From: Paraspadella gotoi
Taxonomy: Eukaryota; Chaetognatha
Assembly: GCA_051294375.1 (NCBI GenBank)
Contig: CM119264.1
Coordinates: 14,658,682 to 14,722,681 of the forward strand
Direction: 5' to 3'
Length of the DNA: 64,000 nucleotides
Every line of letters starts with the position of its first letter. Positions within the stretch are counted from its first letter, which is position 1. This document shows, in pieces, positions 1 to 11,110 of the stretch. The notes beneath the pieces are model-generated. The model saw only the letters and a list, made by a program, of their open reading frames with translations, had not been told where the DNA came from and did no database searches. The position numbers were made by a program, and so were the translations under genes.

Positions 1-84
1 GGCAAATCCTCATCCTAATCAACCATGAGCTAATTATTACCGGTCGAAACTCTTTCTCATTATCAATTTGAATTACGTTCTCAG

Positions 85-871
85 GATATCGAAGGCGGCC
101 TCCCAAAAGGGGAGTCTCTGTTAGAGGCGCTGCTTTCTAAATACGACTTTCAAGCCTCGTTTTCGACGCATGAACGACAAAAGAGCATCGCGGTTCAGAG
201 AGACGACGCCATCAACGAATGGCAGAAGATGAACGAATCAATTTCGCGCATTAGGTTCGGAAGTTAAAAAAAGAATTGAATAGAAGTAACAAAATAAACC
301 AAATTGAAAACCACCATCAATTAATCAATCAGATCCAAGCTCGAGTCTTGTCTTTCGCAATGGGCTACATTTGACGCTAAGACTTCCCGCTGCAGTCAGT
401 GGTTGACCTCGACTGAGAGTCAGTTGCGAAAAGAGTCTCTACCACGAGCCACTCTGATCGCCAAGAAGGACCAAGTCGACAAGTTCCGGGTTAGTTTTTT
501 GTGAATTGTGAATACGAATTAATAATTACAGTTGCTTTTAAAACGTCTTTTTTAAAATGCATATTTCCGCGGCAGAGTCTGCAACGAGAGATCGAAAATT
601 ACGTTCACGAAATCGATCAACTAAAAGAAATAGGAGACGAGATGACGCAACTCAGCGGAGAGGTCAGTATATTCATCTTTGAAAGTTTAATTTAACTAAT
701 CTACTGCCACACTTATATTTATTTTGGAATTTAAATCTTCTCTTCCTCAGATTCGAGTCGGGGTTCGCGTCGATCATATCAAGAAACGTTATGGGACGTT
801 GATTCAGATAACAAAGGTGAAAGAAGAGAGAGAGGAGAGAGGAGAGAAAAGAGAGAGAGAGAGAGAGAGAG

Positions 872-947
<76 letters not shown>

Positions 948-3900
948 CACTTCCGTACAACGGTAAAGAATAACTTGATTGCACGTAATCACACTCGTTT
1001 AAAAAGGATCAACTGGAAATGTTGGCGGTGGACGCCAAGAGTCACGCTGACTACGAGGACGCCCTCGGCGACGCCTCCTCATGGATTGAGTCGCATCGGG
1101 ATCGCGTGGCGGCGCTGGACGACGAAGAAGGCGACGCCGACGACATCGTAGAGCGACTGGAGCGCCTGCAGGTTGTGAAAAGAATTTTCGTTGACTCAAT
1201 GTCGTAATTCATTCTAGTCGTTTGCTTNNNNNNNNNNCTGACTCAATGTCGTAATTCATTCTAGTCGTTTTCTTTGAAATTTGATTTATGGTTTTGACTT
1301 TTGTTTTTTATTTTTTCTTTTTCCAGGAGCTCATGTTTACATCTTCCCCCCACCGACTTCAAGAAGTCTCGTCTCTGGGCGAGCGCCTATACGTCTCCAC
1401 TTCCGTCGAGGGACGTCAAGTCGTCCGCGACCATGTCCGCAAGTTGAGAAACACGTGGGACGCCGACGCCGAAGCCGCTGCCGGGGTAGTTAGGAAGCTG
1501 GAGGCCGCCTTGGAGAAGGTAAAGAACATAAAGGATAAATTAGTCGACCAAATTAGTCGCATGATTGTCAACGTTTCAGTGGCGTTCTTTCGACGAAGTC
1601 CGTTGGGAATTGGTGCAATGGATCGTTGAAATTGAGGCGAAGGTCGGCAAAGAGCTCGAGCTGCAACAGACTTTAGGAGAAAAGGAATCGCAGCTTCAGG
1701 TTGATAATACTAATATTCAAGAAATGACGTATTTTGAAAGGTAAACTATAACTCGTTTAATAACCCGTGTTAAGACTTTTACAAGCGTCGTCGGCGACAT
1801 TCAACTTCACAAATCTCTGCTTAACGAAGTTACTGAAAAGTCGAAATCCGTCGCCGACAAAAGAGCAGCCAAAGAGGCGGAGGAAATCGCCTCCAGGTTC
1901 GCCACAGTCGCCAGTATGGCCAAGGTAAAACGATGTTTTTTGTTTTTGTTTAAACATTTTTAAAGAATAATCATTAGAATATTCAAGAGAATTCGTCATT
2001 GTTGCGTAATGCGTATGCTCGATCAGGTCCGCGTGAACGAAAGCTCATCGATGGTGAAGCAGCATCGACTATTCGACTCGCGCCTCAATGAGTTCGTCGA
2101 TCTCGTCCGCTCGCGACGCGAGACTCTGGAGGTCAACTCAAACGAGAACGGGGATAGGCAGACGTTGGAGATCAGATTGGAGAGAATCAAGGTCGGTACT
2201 TTGGCTGTTAAATTCTTTTGCCAACAGAGTCTGAGAAATTTCTGACACAATCATTATTATGAAGAGTTGCTAAATCTTTACCTCATCTCGATCTCTACAG
2301 GAACTTCAAAGAACGAAAGAGGAGATCGACGAGATGCTGGAGGTCGTCGAAGCGGAGGCGAAGAAGTGCCTTCTGCGGACTGCGGCCGCTGGACGGAAAG
2401 TCCTTCAGAAGAGCGTCGATCTGGCGAGAGAGGTGAGTTTCGTTGGGAGAGGAAGATTAGGGTAAGTTTTAGTGGGTATGTTTGACAAAATGAGGAGTGA
2501 AAATACGAAAACTTTTTCTAATATTTTCTTCATGAAAAGTGAAATTTTTCTTTTCGTTTTGGTTCGCGTCCTAAATAACAAAAATAAAAAACGACGCTTT
2601 TGACTTTCCGTCTACTGTTCATCGGCGCTAACATGAAAATCAGAAGAAAATATAAAAGAGGGCGTACAAGTCGATGCATAAAAGGAAGGGGGACGCAGAA
2701 AGCATGGGAAGGGGAAAAAATGCGAAATATAAAAAAGGGGAAGTGGTGAAAAAAAGATAAAGTTAGTTTTGACATATGTAAAAGATGGGGTTCGATTGGT
2801 GAGGGAAAGGAAAGAGACTGAGCTGGAAGTCGAATCCGATATCTCCTCCTGGTTTCCGACACAAGCGACCGAAAAAAAAAATCTATATTCAGTCGCCGAT
2901 TTTAGAATCGAAAATCGGTTCCTTTCTGAAGCCGTCGCTTTTATTCTATTTTAAGCCTATTTTTATCCCCATGTGTTCTTCTTTTATATTTCCATTTACA
3001 TTTACCATGTTATTATTTTATTCACGTTTTCTCTCGTTTATTTCGATCAGTTATTTATTTTTGAACTCAAAAAAACGTTTAAAATCTAGGAATGGACGAG
3101 CTTCCGTTCCGCCGCCTCCTCCGCCACCGGCCGCCTTCACGACCGACTGACATCCTGGGCCGAATTCACCGCCTTGGAGGAACGCCTCATCGCCTGGACG
3201 GCGGAGACGGAGGCGGGGTTGGCGGGGCTGGAGTTGGCCGACGGATTGAAAGAAAAGAGGGCGACCTTGGAAGAACTTGAGGTTTGTTTAAATGTTTTTT
3301 AATTGTGTATATATCTGAGTCATTTATATATATGTAGTTATTTAGGTAGATTTAAATTCATTTCAATTAATACTTTCCATTACTCTATTTTCAAATATCT
3401 CTTCGATCACAGATCATTCGTTCCCACATCCAAGCCCACGAACCCGACTTCGAACGCCTTTTGTCCCTCGCGGAGACAGTCGACATTGCCGGCCAAAACC
3501 GTGCGATGTCGCGAGCGTCGGCGGCCAAATCTAGATTTCAACAAATGAGCAGCGGTGGAGCGACGGCTTTATTGACGAGGTGGCGGGATTACGTCGCGGA
3601 ACACGCAGCTTTTGAAGGCGAGCGAGGGAGAGATTCGTTTGGCTTTCCGGTGATCAACTTTTGTTACGTAATTTCCTTCCAGAATCCATAACTTCGCTCG
3701 GAGCTTTCGTCAGCGAACTTCTTCATCGTCTGAACTCTGTCGTCAGCATCGCAGCAAACGCTGGGGACAAAGTCTTGTTGGATAGACAGGTGGGGAAAGG
3801 GGATTGAAATAAGAAGACGAAGAAAAAACAAACTAAGAATAATATAATCAAATCTTTTACAAAGGATGCGGAAATTCGTGTTCTGTTGGAAGATCACGAA

Positions 3901-4030
3901 GCCGGAAACCGGAAATTAAGTCACGTGATCGAAGCTGGCGAGAAATTATGCGCCACGACTTCAGTGGCGGAAGAGAAGAAATCAGAGCAGAGATTAGGTA
4001 ATGTCATATATATTACACTGTTTTTTTTTT

Positions 4031-4128
<98 letters not shown>

Positions 4129-4711
4129 AGAGTTTTCAACAAAGATTTAAGAAAAGGACATGTTTATCCAGTATCCATCGATCATTATATCTAACAATAT
4201 TAGAAAATGCTCTTTCGCTTTTTCGAACCAAGAATAGGTTCTGACAAAATCACTGAACCAAATTTGATACGATTTTGCGTACAGTATCCCAATGTCCGTA
4301 CAAATGGGACTATCGAGGCGATTTTCAATATTTTACCCCTGAGCCATGGGGGGTCACAACAGGGAAGGCAAAAAATGACCAATTTTTAAAAAAAAGATAA
4401 ATTTTTTTTCATGTTTGATGGGAACTGATTCTCGGTTCGAAAAAACGAAAGAGCATTTTCTAATATGAAGCCTTCTGTACTTACAAATACAATTTTACAG
4501 ACGATATTGAGTTTTAATTATTACTTCATACAAATTCTGACCCAGATCTCTCAGCGACCGTTGGTCCTCCTTTTCTTCCGGTTTGGCGCAGCTGCGTCAA
4601 CGTCACTCTCAATTCTGTGGGGAATTCGACAAAGTCAATTTGGCTTGCGAAACCACTCTGACCTGGATCACCGAAGTGACTAACAAGGTCATGGCCGATG
4701 TCGAGTTCAAG
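85..4711 (+). CDS. Giant spectrin-repeat protein (nesprin-like), exons 1-15
   Basis: Exons read as 85-254, 333-489, 576-662, 751-816, 1007-1171, 1327-1518, 1580-1699, 1775-1924, 2027-2191, 2301-2432, 3090-3281, 3413-3617, 3683-3789, 3865-3997 and 4555-4711. Joined translations are alpha-helical and show the spectrin-repeat signature: a Trp in helix A (LSQWATFD, RWSSFSSGL) and another in helix C (CSQWLTSTESQL, ALTWITEV-like). Introns are short and GT-AG, except that after 3617, which needs a GC donor to keep frame. The 3997/4555 junction does not join in phase, so a microexon or a base error is likely there. The 5' end of the gene lies outside the window. Spectrin repeats form three-helix rods; in nesprins they link the nuclear envelope to the cytoskeleton. 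The nesprin assignment is inference from the very long run of divergent repeats without other domains; dystonin/MACF or a dystrophin relative is possible. Confidence 0.8.
826..948 (+). repeat. (GA)n microsatellite
   Basis: Interrupted GA/GGA purine tract beginning about ten bases after the exon 4 donor of the spectrin gene. Frames across it are low-complexity artefacts. Confidence 0.95.
1228..1237. other. Assembly gap (10 N) flanked by a duplicated stretch
   Basis: About 37 bases before the gap (GACTCAATGTCGTAATTCAT onwards) are repeated immediately after it. The two contig ends therefore overlap and the gap is probably artificial. Confidence 0.9.
2433..3089 (+). other. Spectrin intron, nothing recognised
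   Basis: 657 bases of purine-rich then AT-rich sequence between exons 10 and 11. Several frames are open by chance but show no repeat signature or splice support. Confidence 0.6.
3618..3682 (+). other. Probable GC-AG intron in the spectrin gene
   Basis: Only a GC donor (TTTGAAG|GCGAGC) joins exon 12 to exon 13 in the frame that continues the repeat (AAFEESITSLGAFVSELLHR). GT donors in the stretch give a stop or a 20-base intron. Confidence 0.55.
4033..4124 (+). repeat. (GA)n microsatellite
   Basis: Nearly pure GA tract beginning about 35 bases after the exon 14 donor of the spectrin gene. Confidence 0.95.
4201..4462. mobile_element. MITE-like element with about 30-base terminal inverted repeats
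   Basis: The left end TAGAAAATGCTCTTTCGCTT... is repeated, reversed, at the right end (...GAAAGAGCATTTTCTA) with a match of about 30 bases. ATAT flanks both sides (4197-4200 and 4463-4466), consistent with a 4-base target duplication. The 260-base interior has no convincing gene. It sits in the spectrin intron whose two flanking exons do not join in phase. Confidence 0.7.
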
Positions 4712-4795
4712 GTAAGGGCAGGGCCGGAGAGGAGTCCGATGTTATGAGATTTCACACGTTTTGGCTTTAGATAAGTGGTGTCCCTTTCCACCTAG

Positions 4796-7700
4796 ACGAC
4801 CCTCCAAGAGAAGAAGTCCCGACTGAGCGCCCACCGCGGCGTCCACTCGGACATTCTCGCCCACGAATCAAAGATGGAGGAGCTGGTGATGCAGCTCGCG
4901 TCGGCGCTTCACGTCAGAGATGCGGGAGGACAAGCGGGTAAGTACATCCCATATTATCGGACACGATTTTCAACTTAATTCTATTTATAATTTTTTAAGT
5001 ACCATTTTTTTTTATGTTGCAATGAATTTTTTTAAATAATGTTTCTGAAAAATTTACGTCCACATTGTAGCAAGTTCGAGTTCTAAGATTGTTCACAGTC
5101 TTACCTATTTTTTTCAAATCCAATGTATCCTTTTCTCACACATTTCCACAGGAGGATCTCAGCTTCGCTCGATGGAGCAGAAAATCACGGATCAGTACAA
5201 AAACCTCCTCGACATCTCGGCCAACCTTCTCCAACGACTCGAGGCATACGCGGAGGAGCATCAGGAATTCGAGGACGAGTTCAACGCCGTCGCCGACTGG
5301 CTTCATGGAATGTCGGGTGAGGAGTTAAAAGGAAGTTAGTCTATAAGACGACGTCGTAAATAAACCGAGCAATTTACCCGCAGCCCAACTAGCGCCCCTC
5401 TCCGCCCCGACCGGCGACGAGCGCACTCTTTCCTCCAAGCTTTCGTCTTTGTCGGATTTGTCGGCGTCGTCGCTCGTCGACATCGACCGGCGACTCGACG
5501 CTCTTTCCTCCAAAGCCGCAGACGTCCAGAGCCACACCTCCTCGATCGGCTGCGCAGGAATCGGCGAGCGAATCGGGGAGATGAGACGGAAGGCGGAGGG
5601 TTTGAAGGAGAACATCGTGTCGGCGCAGAGAAACTTGAGAGTAAGGTTTACGGAGTAGAAAAGGAATTTCTCTCTCAGACCTCGAACATATTTTATCGAA
5701 AACAATTTTTTTTTTTTCATGAAAAAGTCTATAATTGATCTCTGAAAGCATTTAATCGTTTCCCGGTTCCAGGACGTCTCTAATCAGTGGTCGTCCCTCG
5801 GTCGCCAAGAGGCTTCTATTCTTTGCTGGTTGACGCAGACGGAAACGGAAACCAAACGACTTTCAGCTCCGATGTCCGATCTCAAGGAGAAAGAAGCCGC
5901 GAGGAAGAAACTCAAGGAAGTTCTCAAATCCGTCGACGATTTCCAGGTCGGGCGGCTGGCTTAATCAATTTGATTTATTGCTCCATTGATGCCATGATGA
6001 AAAAAAAAATATTGTTGCGGTTTGACTATAAATTGTCATTAAATTCGTTATTAAAACGCAGAAACTGTTATTCTTGAAATTTCTAAAAATAACGAAAAGA
6101 AAGGAAATCATTACAATGATATTTTATCATAAAAAGAATATTCTGGAGCATCAACAGCATTAATAATATTTTTTTACATATTATTTATGATTCATCCCTA
6201 AATCTATTTTATTAATCTATTAGTATTATATTGTTTAATGCTCGTGCCATCGTCTGCTCAGAACGACATCGAATCTTTTGCTTCCGCCGGACAATCCCTC
6301 TCCTTCGTTTCGCAAGACGTTCCGCTGCCGTCGCGCGTTTCCTCCATCAGCGCTCGTTACGCGTCGCTCCACGCGTTCGTCAAAGACTCCGGTGTCAAAG
6401 CCGAACGCTCCGTCAACGATCAAAAGGCTTTCGACGAAGCCTTGAAAGGTTATTAAAGCCACGGAGAGAGAAGTAAAAAAAAAAATAGCATTACATATAA
6501 ATCGTTCCAGGCTTTGAGCAATGGACGCGCAAGTTGTCTCAAGAGATCGACGAAACAAGACGTCTGGCCGGGAGTGTTAATTTGTTGGAGGAGCGTAAGC
6601 GCAGAGGCCGCGCCGTTCTCGCCGGTAAGAAAAATATTTTGAACTAAATATATATCTCGGCGAGTGAATGTTAACTTACATATTTGACAGCGTTTCTTTG
6701 AATCGCGGCGAGCAGTACCTTTATTCTCTCTTAATTTTAAGAACGCGAGACCGGAACCTCGCGTCTGAACGCTCTCATCGAAATGCGGGAGAGACTCGTC
6801 GGTGATTCGTCGGCAGCCGGAAAGGATAGCAGCCAATCAGCGATAGAAGAGGCGAAGCGGCGATGGGAGTTAGTGGTCGAGGACGCACTGTCAACGCAGA
6901 AAAGCAGCGACGCTCAAGCTTGGCAGGTTAAATTGGAATTTGGGATCAACGAGAGGAATAAAAATGAGAGGTTGTTTGGCTATGTCATGATGTGAATTGA
7001 GTTCTTATGAGTAGAGTGCAGGTTCATAAAAAAGTGTCAGCATCGGTCACATGTCGGAGGGGCTTCAAATGATATTGCAATGCCCGACTACAGTTATCTT
7101 TACAAATTTCGCCAGTTAACTTTTTCGCAAATCTCTTCTTTTTCAGTACTCTCAGTTCCAAGAATCGTTTGACCATCTCGAAAGATGGTTCGATCGCATC
7201 CGCGTTCACCTCAGACCCGAACCCGAACCCCGCGATTCTCTGGCCCAAAAGCGGGAGCAGCTCCGCGCCTACGAGGGCTGGCGGCAGGAAGTGGCTTCAC
7301 AAGAGGCATCCGTTTCGTCCGTGGCGGCTGCGGCGGCTGACGTCGTGGCATCTGTGGGAGATCCCAAAGTCTCGCAGCTGATGTATAACGTCAAGCACGA
7401 CTATAAGGCGTTGAAGGAGGCCGCGGAGGTGAGGGAGAAGGGAGCAAAAAACAGCCAATAGCGAAAAGATGTTTATCTATAATGAATCTAGTAATAAAAA
7501 AGCTTACCTTTGTTTGTTCGTTTACTTATTCGATATTTTAACCCAGCGTCACATCGCCACTGTCTCCACGCGCGTCGATTGCCACGCCCACTTTCACGAC
7601 GCTCACCACGCCCTCACCGCATGGCTCCTCGCTCAGAATGAGGCGCTGACCTCGTACGCGTCGCCAACCGGAAACGGCGCCGCCCTCGAGGACAAGTCGG

Positions 7701-8894
7701 ACAAATTGGAGAATATGTGCCAGGGCGTTGGAGAGGGCGAAGGGCTCGTGGCCGCCGCCGCTGAAGTCGCGGAAATCGTAGAGGCACAGAGTTCGGAGGC
7801 GGGGAAGGAAAGAATCAGACAGGTGAGGTATAGTTGGTTAGAATGGTGCGGGAAATTGCAGTCTATTGTGTTTTTTTTTGGGGGGGGGGCTTAAAAACAA
7901 GTGTTTGTACAAATATAATTTTGGCCCCATTTTTTTTTTTTCAGATGATGACGACGGCAACCGGTGATTTCGAAGGTTTCCTCCACCGCCTGTCGACAGC
8001 AACCGAAAGGCTTCAAGACGCCCGACGTCGTCTCGAAAAATTCGACGACTCACTGGAGACATTGACGACTTGGCTGCAGCAGGTCAGGGAGAAGGTGGAC
8101 GGATTCCAGCCAACTTCGACTAGGGACGAAGCTCAACGATGGCTACAAGCTTACAAGGTGAGAGGGGGGGGCTATAGTCGTTCTGGCTCGATAGCGAGGC
8201 CCTGTGATATTTTCCGTCATCCACCCTACTAAGCTCTTATAGTGGGGGGGAAGATACGCTTTGCCAAAGATAGGGTTTTCGCATTCTTTTATATATTATG
8301 CTAGGATCTCAACGAGGATCTGTGCAACACTTCGTCGGATATGGAAATTTTCATGGAGGACGCTCAAGCTTTGGTGCAAATTACGGAAGATTCTAGGTAT
8401 AAATATTTAACATCCCTTGCTACGTTTAAAATATTTAAATCTATCAAAGTATTGCTATTGGTTTATTTAAAGCGTTTCGTCAAGAAGTGCGCAACTTTTA
8501 AACAAGTTCGAAAACTTGAAACTCTCAGTCAGGGACATCGTTCAAAAACTGGAACAAAACGCGGAGGTAATTCGAGCAAAATTCGGTCGGATCATTAAAA
8601 ACAATTTCAAAAAGACAAAAAAGGAACGCCTAAGCGCGACTCTTCTTTCTCAGGACTACGCCGTCATGCAATCGGCGATGGACAAGTTCGTCGCGTGGGT
8701 CGATGCGGCCGACGAAGCCCTCGACGCCGCCGAGTCGGTCGAGGGAGACAAGGGGGCGTTGGAGGCAAAACTCCAGAGACTAAGGGAACTCAACGTCGAC
8801 GTCAAAGGTGTAGGGCACAAGAGACTTGCGGCATTAGTCGATGCAGGTTGGTTGCAATGAAATAAAGGAAAGAAAGAAAGGAAGGAAGGACAAA

Positions 8895-8978
<84 letters not shown>

Positions 8979-10736
8979 AATAAAAAAATAAAAAGAAAGA
9001 AAAAATAAAGAAAGAAAAAAAGAAAAAGAAAAAGAGAGAAAAAAAGAAAAAGAAAAAGAGAGAAAGAAAGAAAAAGAAAAAAAAAGAAAGAAAGAAAAAG
9101 AAAGAAAAAAAGAAAAAGACAGAGAAAAAATAATCAACGATATATATTCTACCCCGATCAACATTTATCCCCGCAGCCGAGCGATTGATGGCGGGTCAGT
9201 CGACTTCCGGTCGAGAATCGACGCGCAACGTCGTTCGAGGATCCCGCGCCCGTTGGGAAGCCGCTGAAGATCGAGTCAGCGCGGGACTGCGCGCCATCGA
9301 CGCCGGCGTCAACCAGTGGAGATCGCACGAAATGAACGAGGCGCAGGTGTGAACATTTTAAAAGAATTATTCAACGCTTTTTTCAAAAGATGATGAAATC
9401 TCTCGAAGTTTTTGTACGACATAATTAATAAAATGACGATGACGACATCTTTTGTTTTCAAGATCGAAGATTTCCTTTCGACGGTGGAGCGGCGCCTGGC
9501 GGACGGAGTCGCAGCGAAAGCGACTATCGATGAAAAAAAGTCGCAGCTTCAGACAATGAAGGTGAGAGTTGAAAAAGTAAGGTTAATAAAACTAAATTGT
9601 GTAAAAAAATCATCATCAAATAGGCAAAGTTTTTTCACAATCTTTTCCAGAACCTAAAAGCGGACCTAATGACGCACGAAAGAGTCGTGTCCTCTCTCGG
9701 CGACGAAGCTTCGTCAATCTCAGCCTCGACAAAGACAGATCTTGTGGCCGTCAGATCTAAGCAAATTGCTTACAAGTTTCAGCAACTCGCTTCCTCCGTA
9801 AAGGTGCCTGTTTAAACAAACATTGTCAAAAATATTCATATCTCGAGAAATGATAATTTTTCTGTCCACAGGATCAAATCGATATGTGCGGTTCAGACAT
9901 CCAAGATCACGAAGACTTCCAACTGCTCGTGGCACAGTCCACGGAGTGGTTGGTCGCGCTAGAATGCGTCGTCAACGGCTGTAGAGAGATCAAAGGCGAC
10001 AAGGCTTCAGTTCAGACTAGGATCGAAAGGCTGCAGGCGAGTGGAGAACCGACTGTAATCTTCGATTAAATACTTTTCCGCACTAATTTACTTAATGCGT
10101 AAATTACATGTTGCGTAATGCGTAGTAGACAAAAGTCATAATTTAGGGATGAAAAGGACTATTATAATTCAATTTAATTAAAATCGACTAAGATACAATG
10201 TAATAAATCCTTAACTAGTATGCAGATTGATGAACCGTATTTTCTAATATAACTTTTTTTGCAGGCCCAGTGTGAAGTATCGGCGATGAAGCGAGATTGC
10301 GAATCGAAAACCCGGTTGATGTCGCTTCAGGGAGACAAAGTAGCATCGAAGAGCAACGCGAGAGGAAAGGAAGAAGTCAAGAGACAAGTCTCTGCCTGGG
10401 AGAAGAGAAAGCAAGAATTCTTGGTTAGCAATGTCGACGCTTTGCAATTATGATGCGAAGCTGTCAATAATTAAATTTGAGCCTATAGATTAGACATGGT
10501 TACTGCTTACTATAGACGGTAACAACATCCCACTCCTCATTTAACCTTCAGCGCGCGGTGGATGAGGTCGGCGAGAGTTTGGCGAGCTGCTTGAACCGGT
10601 GGCGCGAGTTCGAGAGTTTGGAGCAGAGCGTCGGAGCTCAGCTGCACGACTTTGAGTCCCGCAGCAGAGAAGCCGCTCTGGGCAAAAACTTGGCGGAGAA
10701 GAAACTTCAACTCGACAAGTTGAGGGGTGAGTACCT
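4796..10736 (+). CDS. Giant spectrin-repeat protein (nesprin-like), exons 16-34
   Basis: Exons: 4796-4937, 5152-5316, 5384-5640, 5773-5946, 6262-6448, 6511-6624, 6742-6926, 7147-7428, 7547-7822, 7945-8157, 8305-8396, 8473-8566, 8654-8846, 9177-9346, 9463-9561, 9651-9803, 9872-10036, 10265-10423 and 10552-10736. All junctions keep phase; the intron after 10036 uses a GC donor (CTGCAG|GCGAGT). Repeat hallmarks include NQWSSLGRQEASILCWLTQT, EDFQLLVAQSTEWLVALE and LNRWREFESLEQSV, each with the Trp spacing expected for helices A and C. Exons are GC-rich with many Asp, Glu, Lys and Arg codons, and no stop codon interrupts the joined frame. Exon 23 (7147-7428) contains an unusual Ala/Val-rich insert between helices. 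The product continues in the next block after a 3.9 kb intron that houses an antisense gene. Confidence 0.85.
8862..9126 (+). repeat. (AAAG)n microsatellite
   Basis: About 265 bases of AAAG/AAG repeats filling most of the intron between spectrin exons 28 and 29. It starts some 15 bases past the donor. Confidence 0.95.
10037..10264 (+). other. GC-AG intron in the spectrin gene
   Basis: CTGCAG|GCGAGT at the donor matches the 5' splice consensus apart from C at position 2. Both sides are phase 0, and no GT donor joins the same frame before the in-frame stop at 10069. Confidence 0.7.
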
Positions 10737-11110
10737 AGTAACTGAGTAAAAATTGGAAACAAAAAAACGAACACCGTTATGTAAATTTGTGACGGTTAAG
10801 AAAAAAATTAAGCATCACCGAAATTAAACTGGTAATAATGCACAACTAAAATGATTTTAAAACAGAATTTCCATTGAAACTGGAATATCAATTGAACGAA
10901 AATGTTTTTTGACGATCAAGGTTTAGGATTAGAAATAACGAAACTAGGAATCTGGAATACAGATGCAAATACCATGCCAACAATAAGACAATACTTTAAA
11001 ACCACATGAAGCCTAATTCAATCGATTAAGAATAAATCAATAAAACTTATGATTGTCAACTAATGATCCACTTTACTGGCATATACTGCAAATTTCTCTT
11101 GGAATCGTTT

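Noticed and set aside
724-966. Arg/Glu-rich open frames across the GA tract
   Set aside because: The frames are produced by the microsatellite itself; the real exon ends at 816 at a splice donor.
4207-4389. Opposing 60-codon frames inside the 4.2 kb MITE
   Set aside because: They lack homology, splice support and conservation cues, and lie within a repeat.
8802-9164. Phe/Ser-rich frame opposite the AAAG tract
   Set aside because: Low-complexity artefact of the microsatellite on the minus strand.
85-10736. Horizontal transfer or viral origin for the repeat-rich coding region
   Set aside because: Exons show classic animal spectrin-repeat structure with spliceosomal introns and no viral features.
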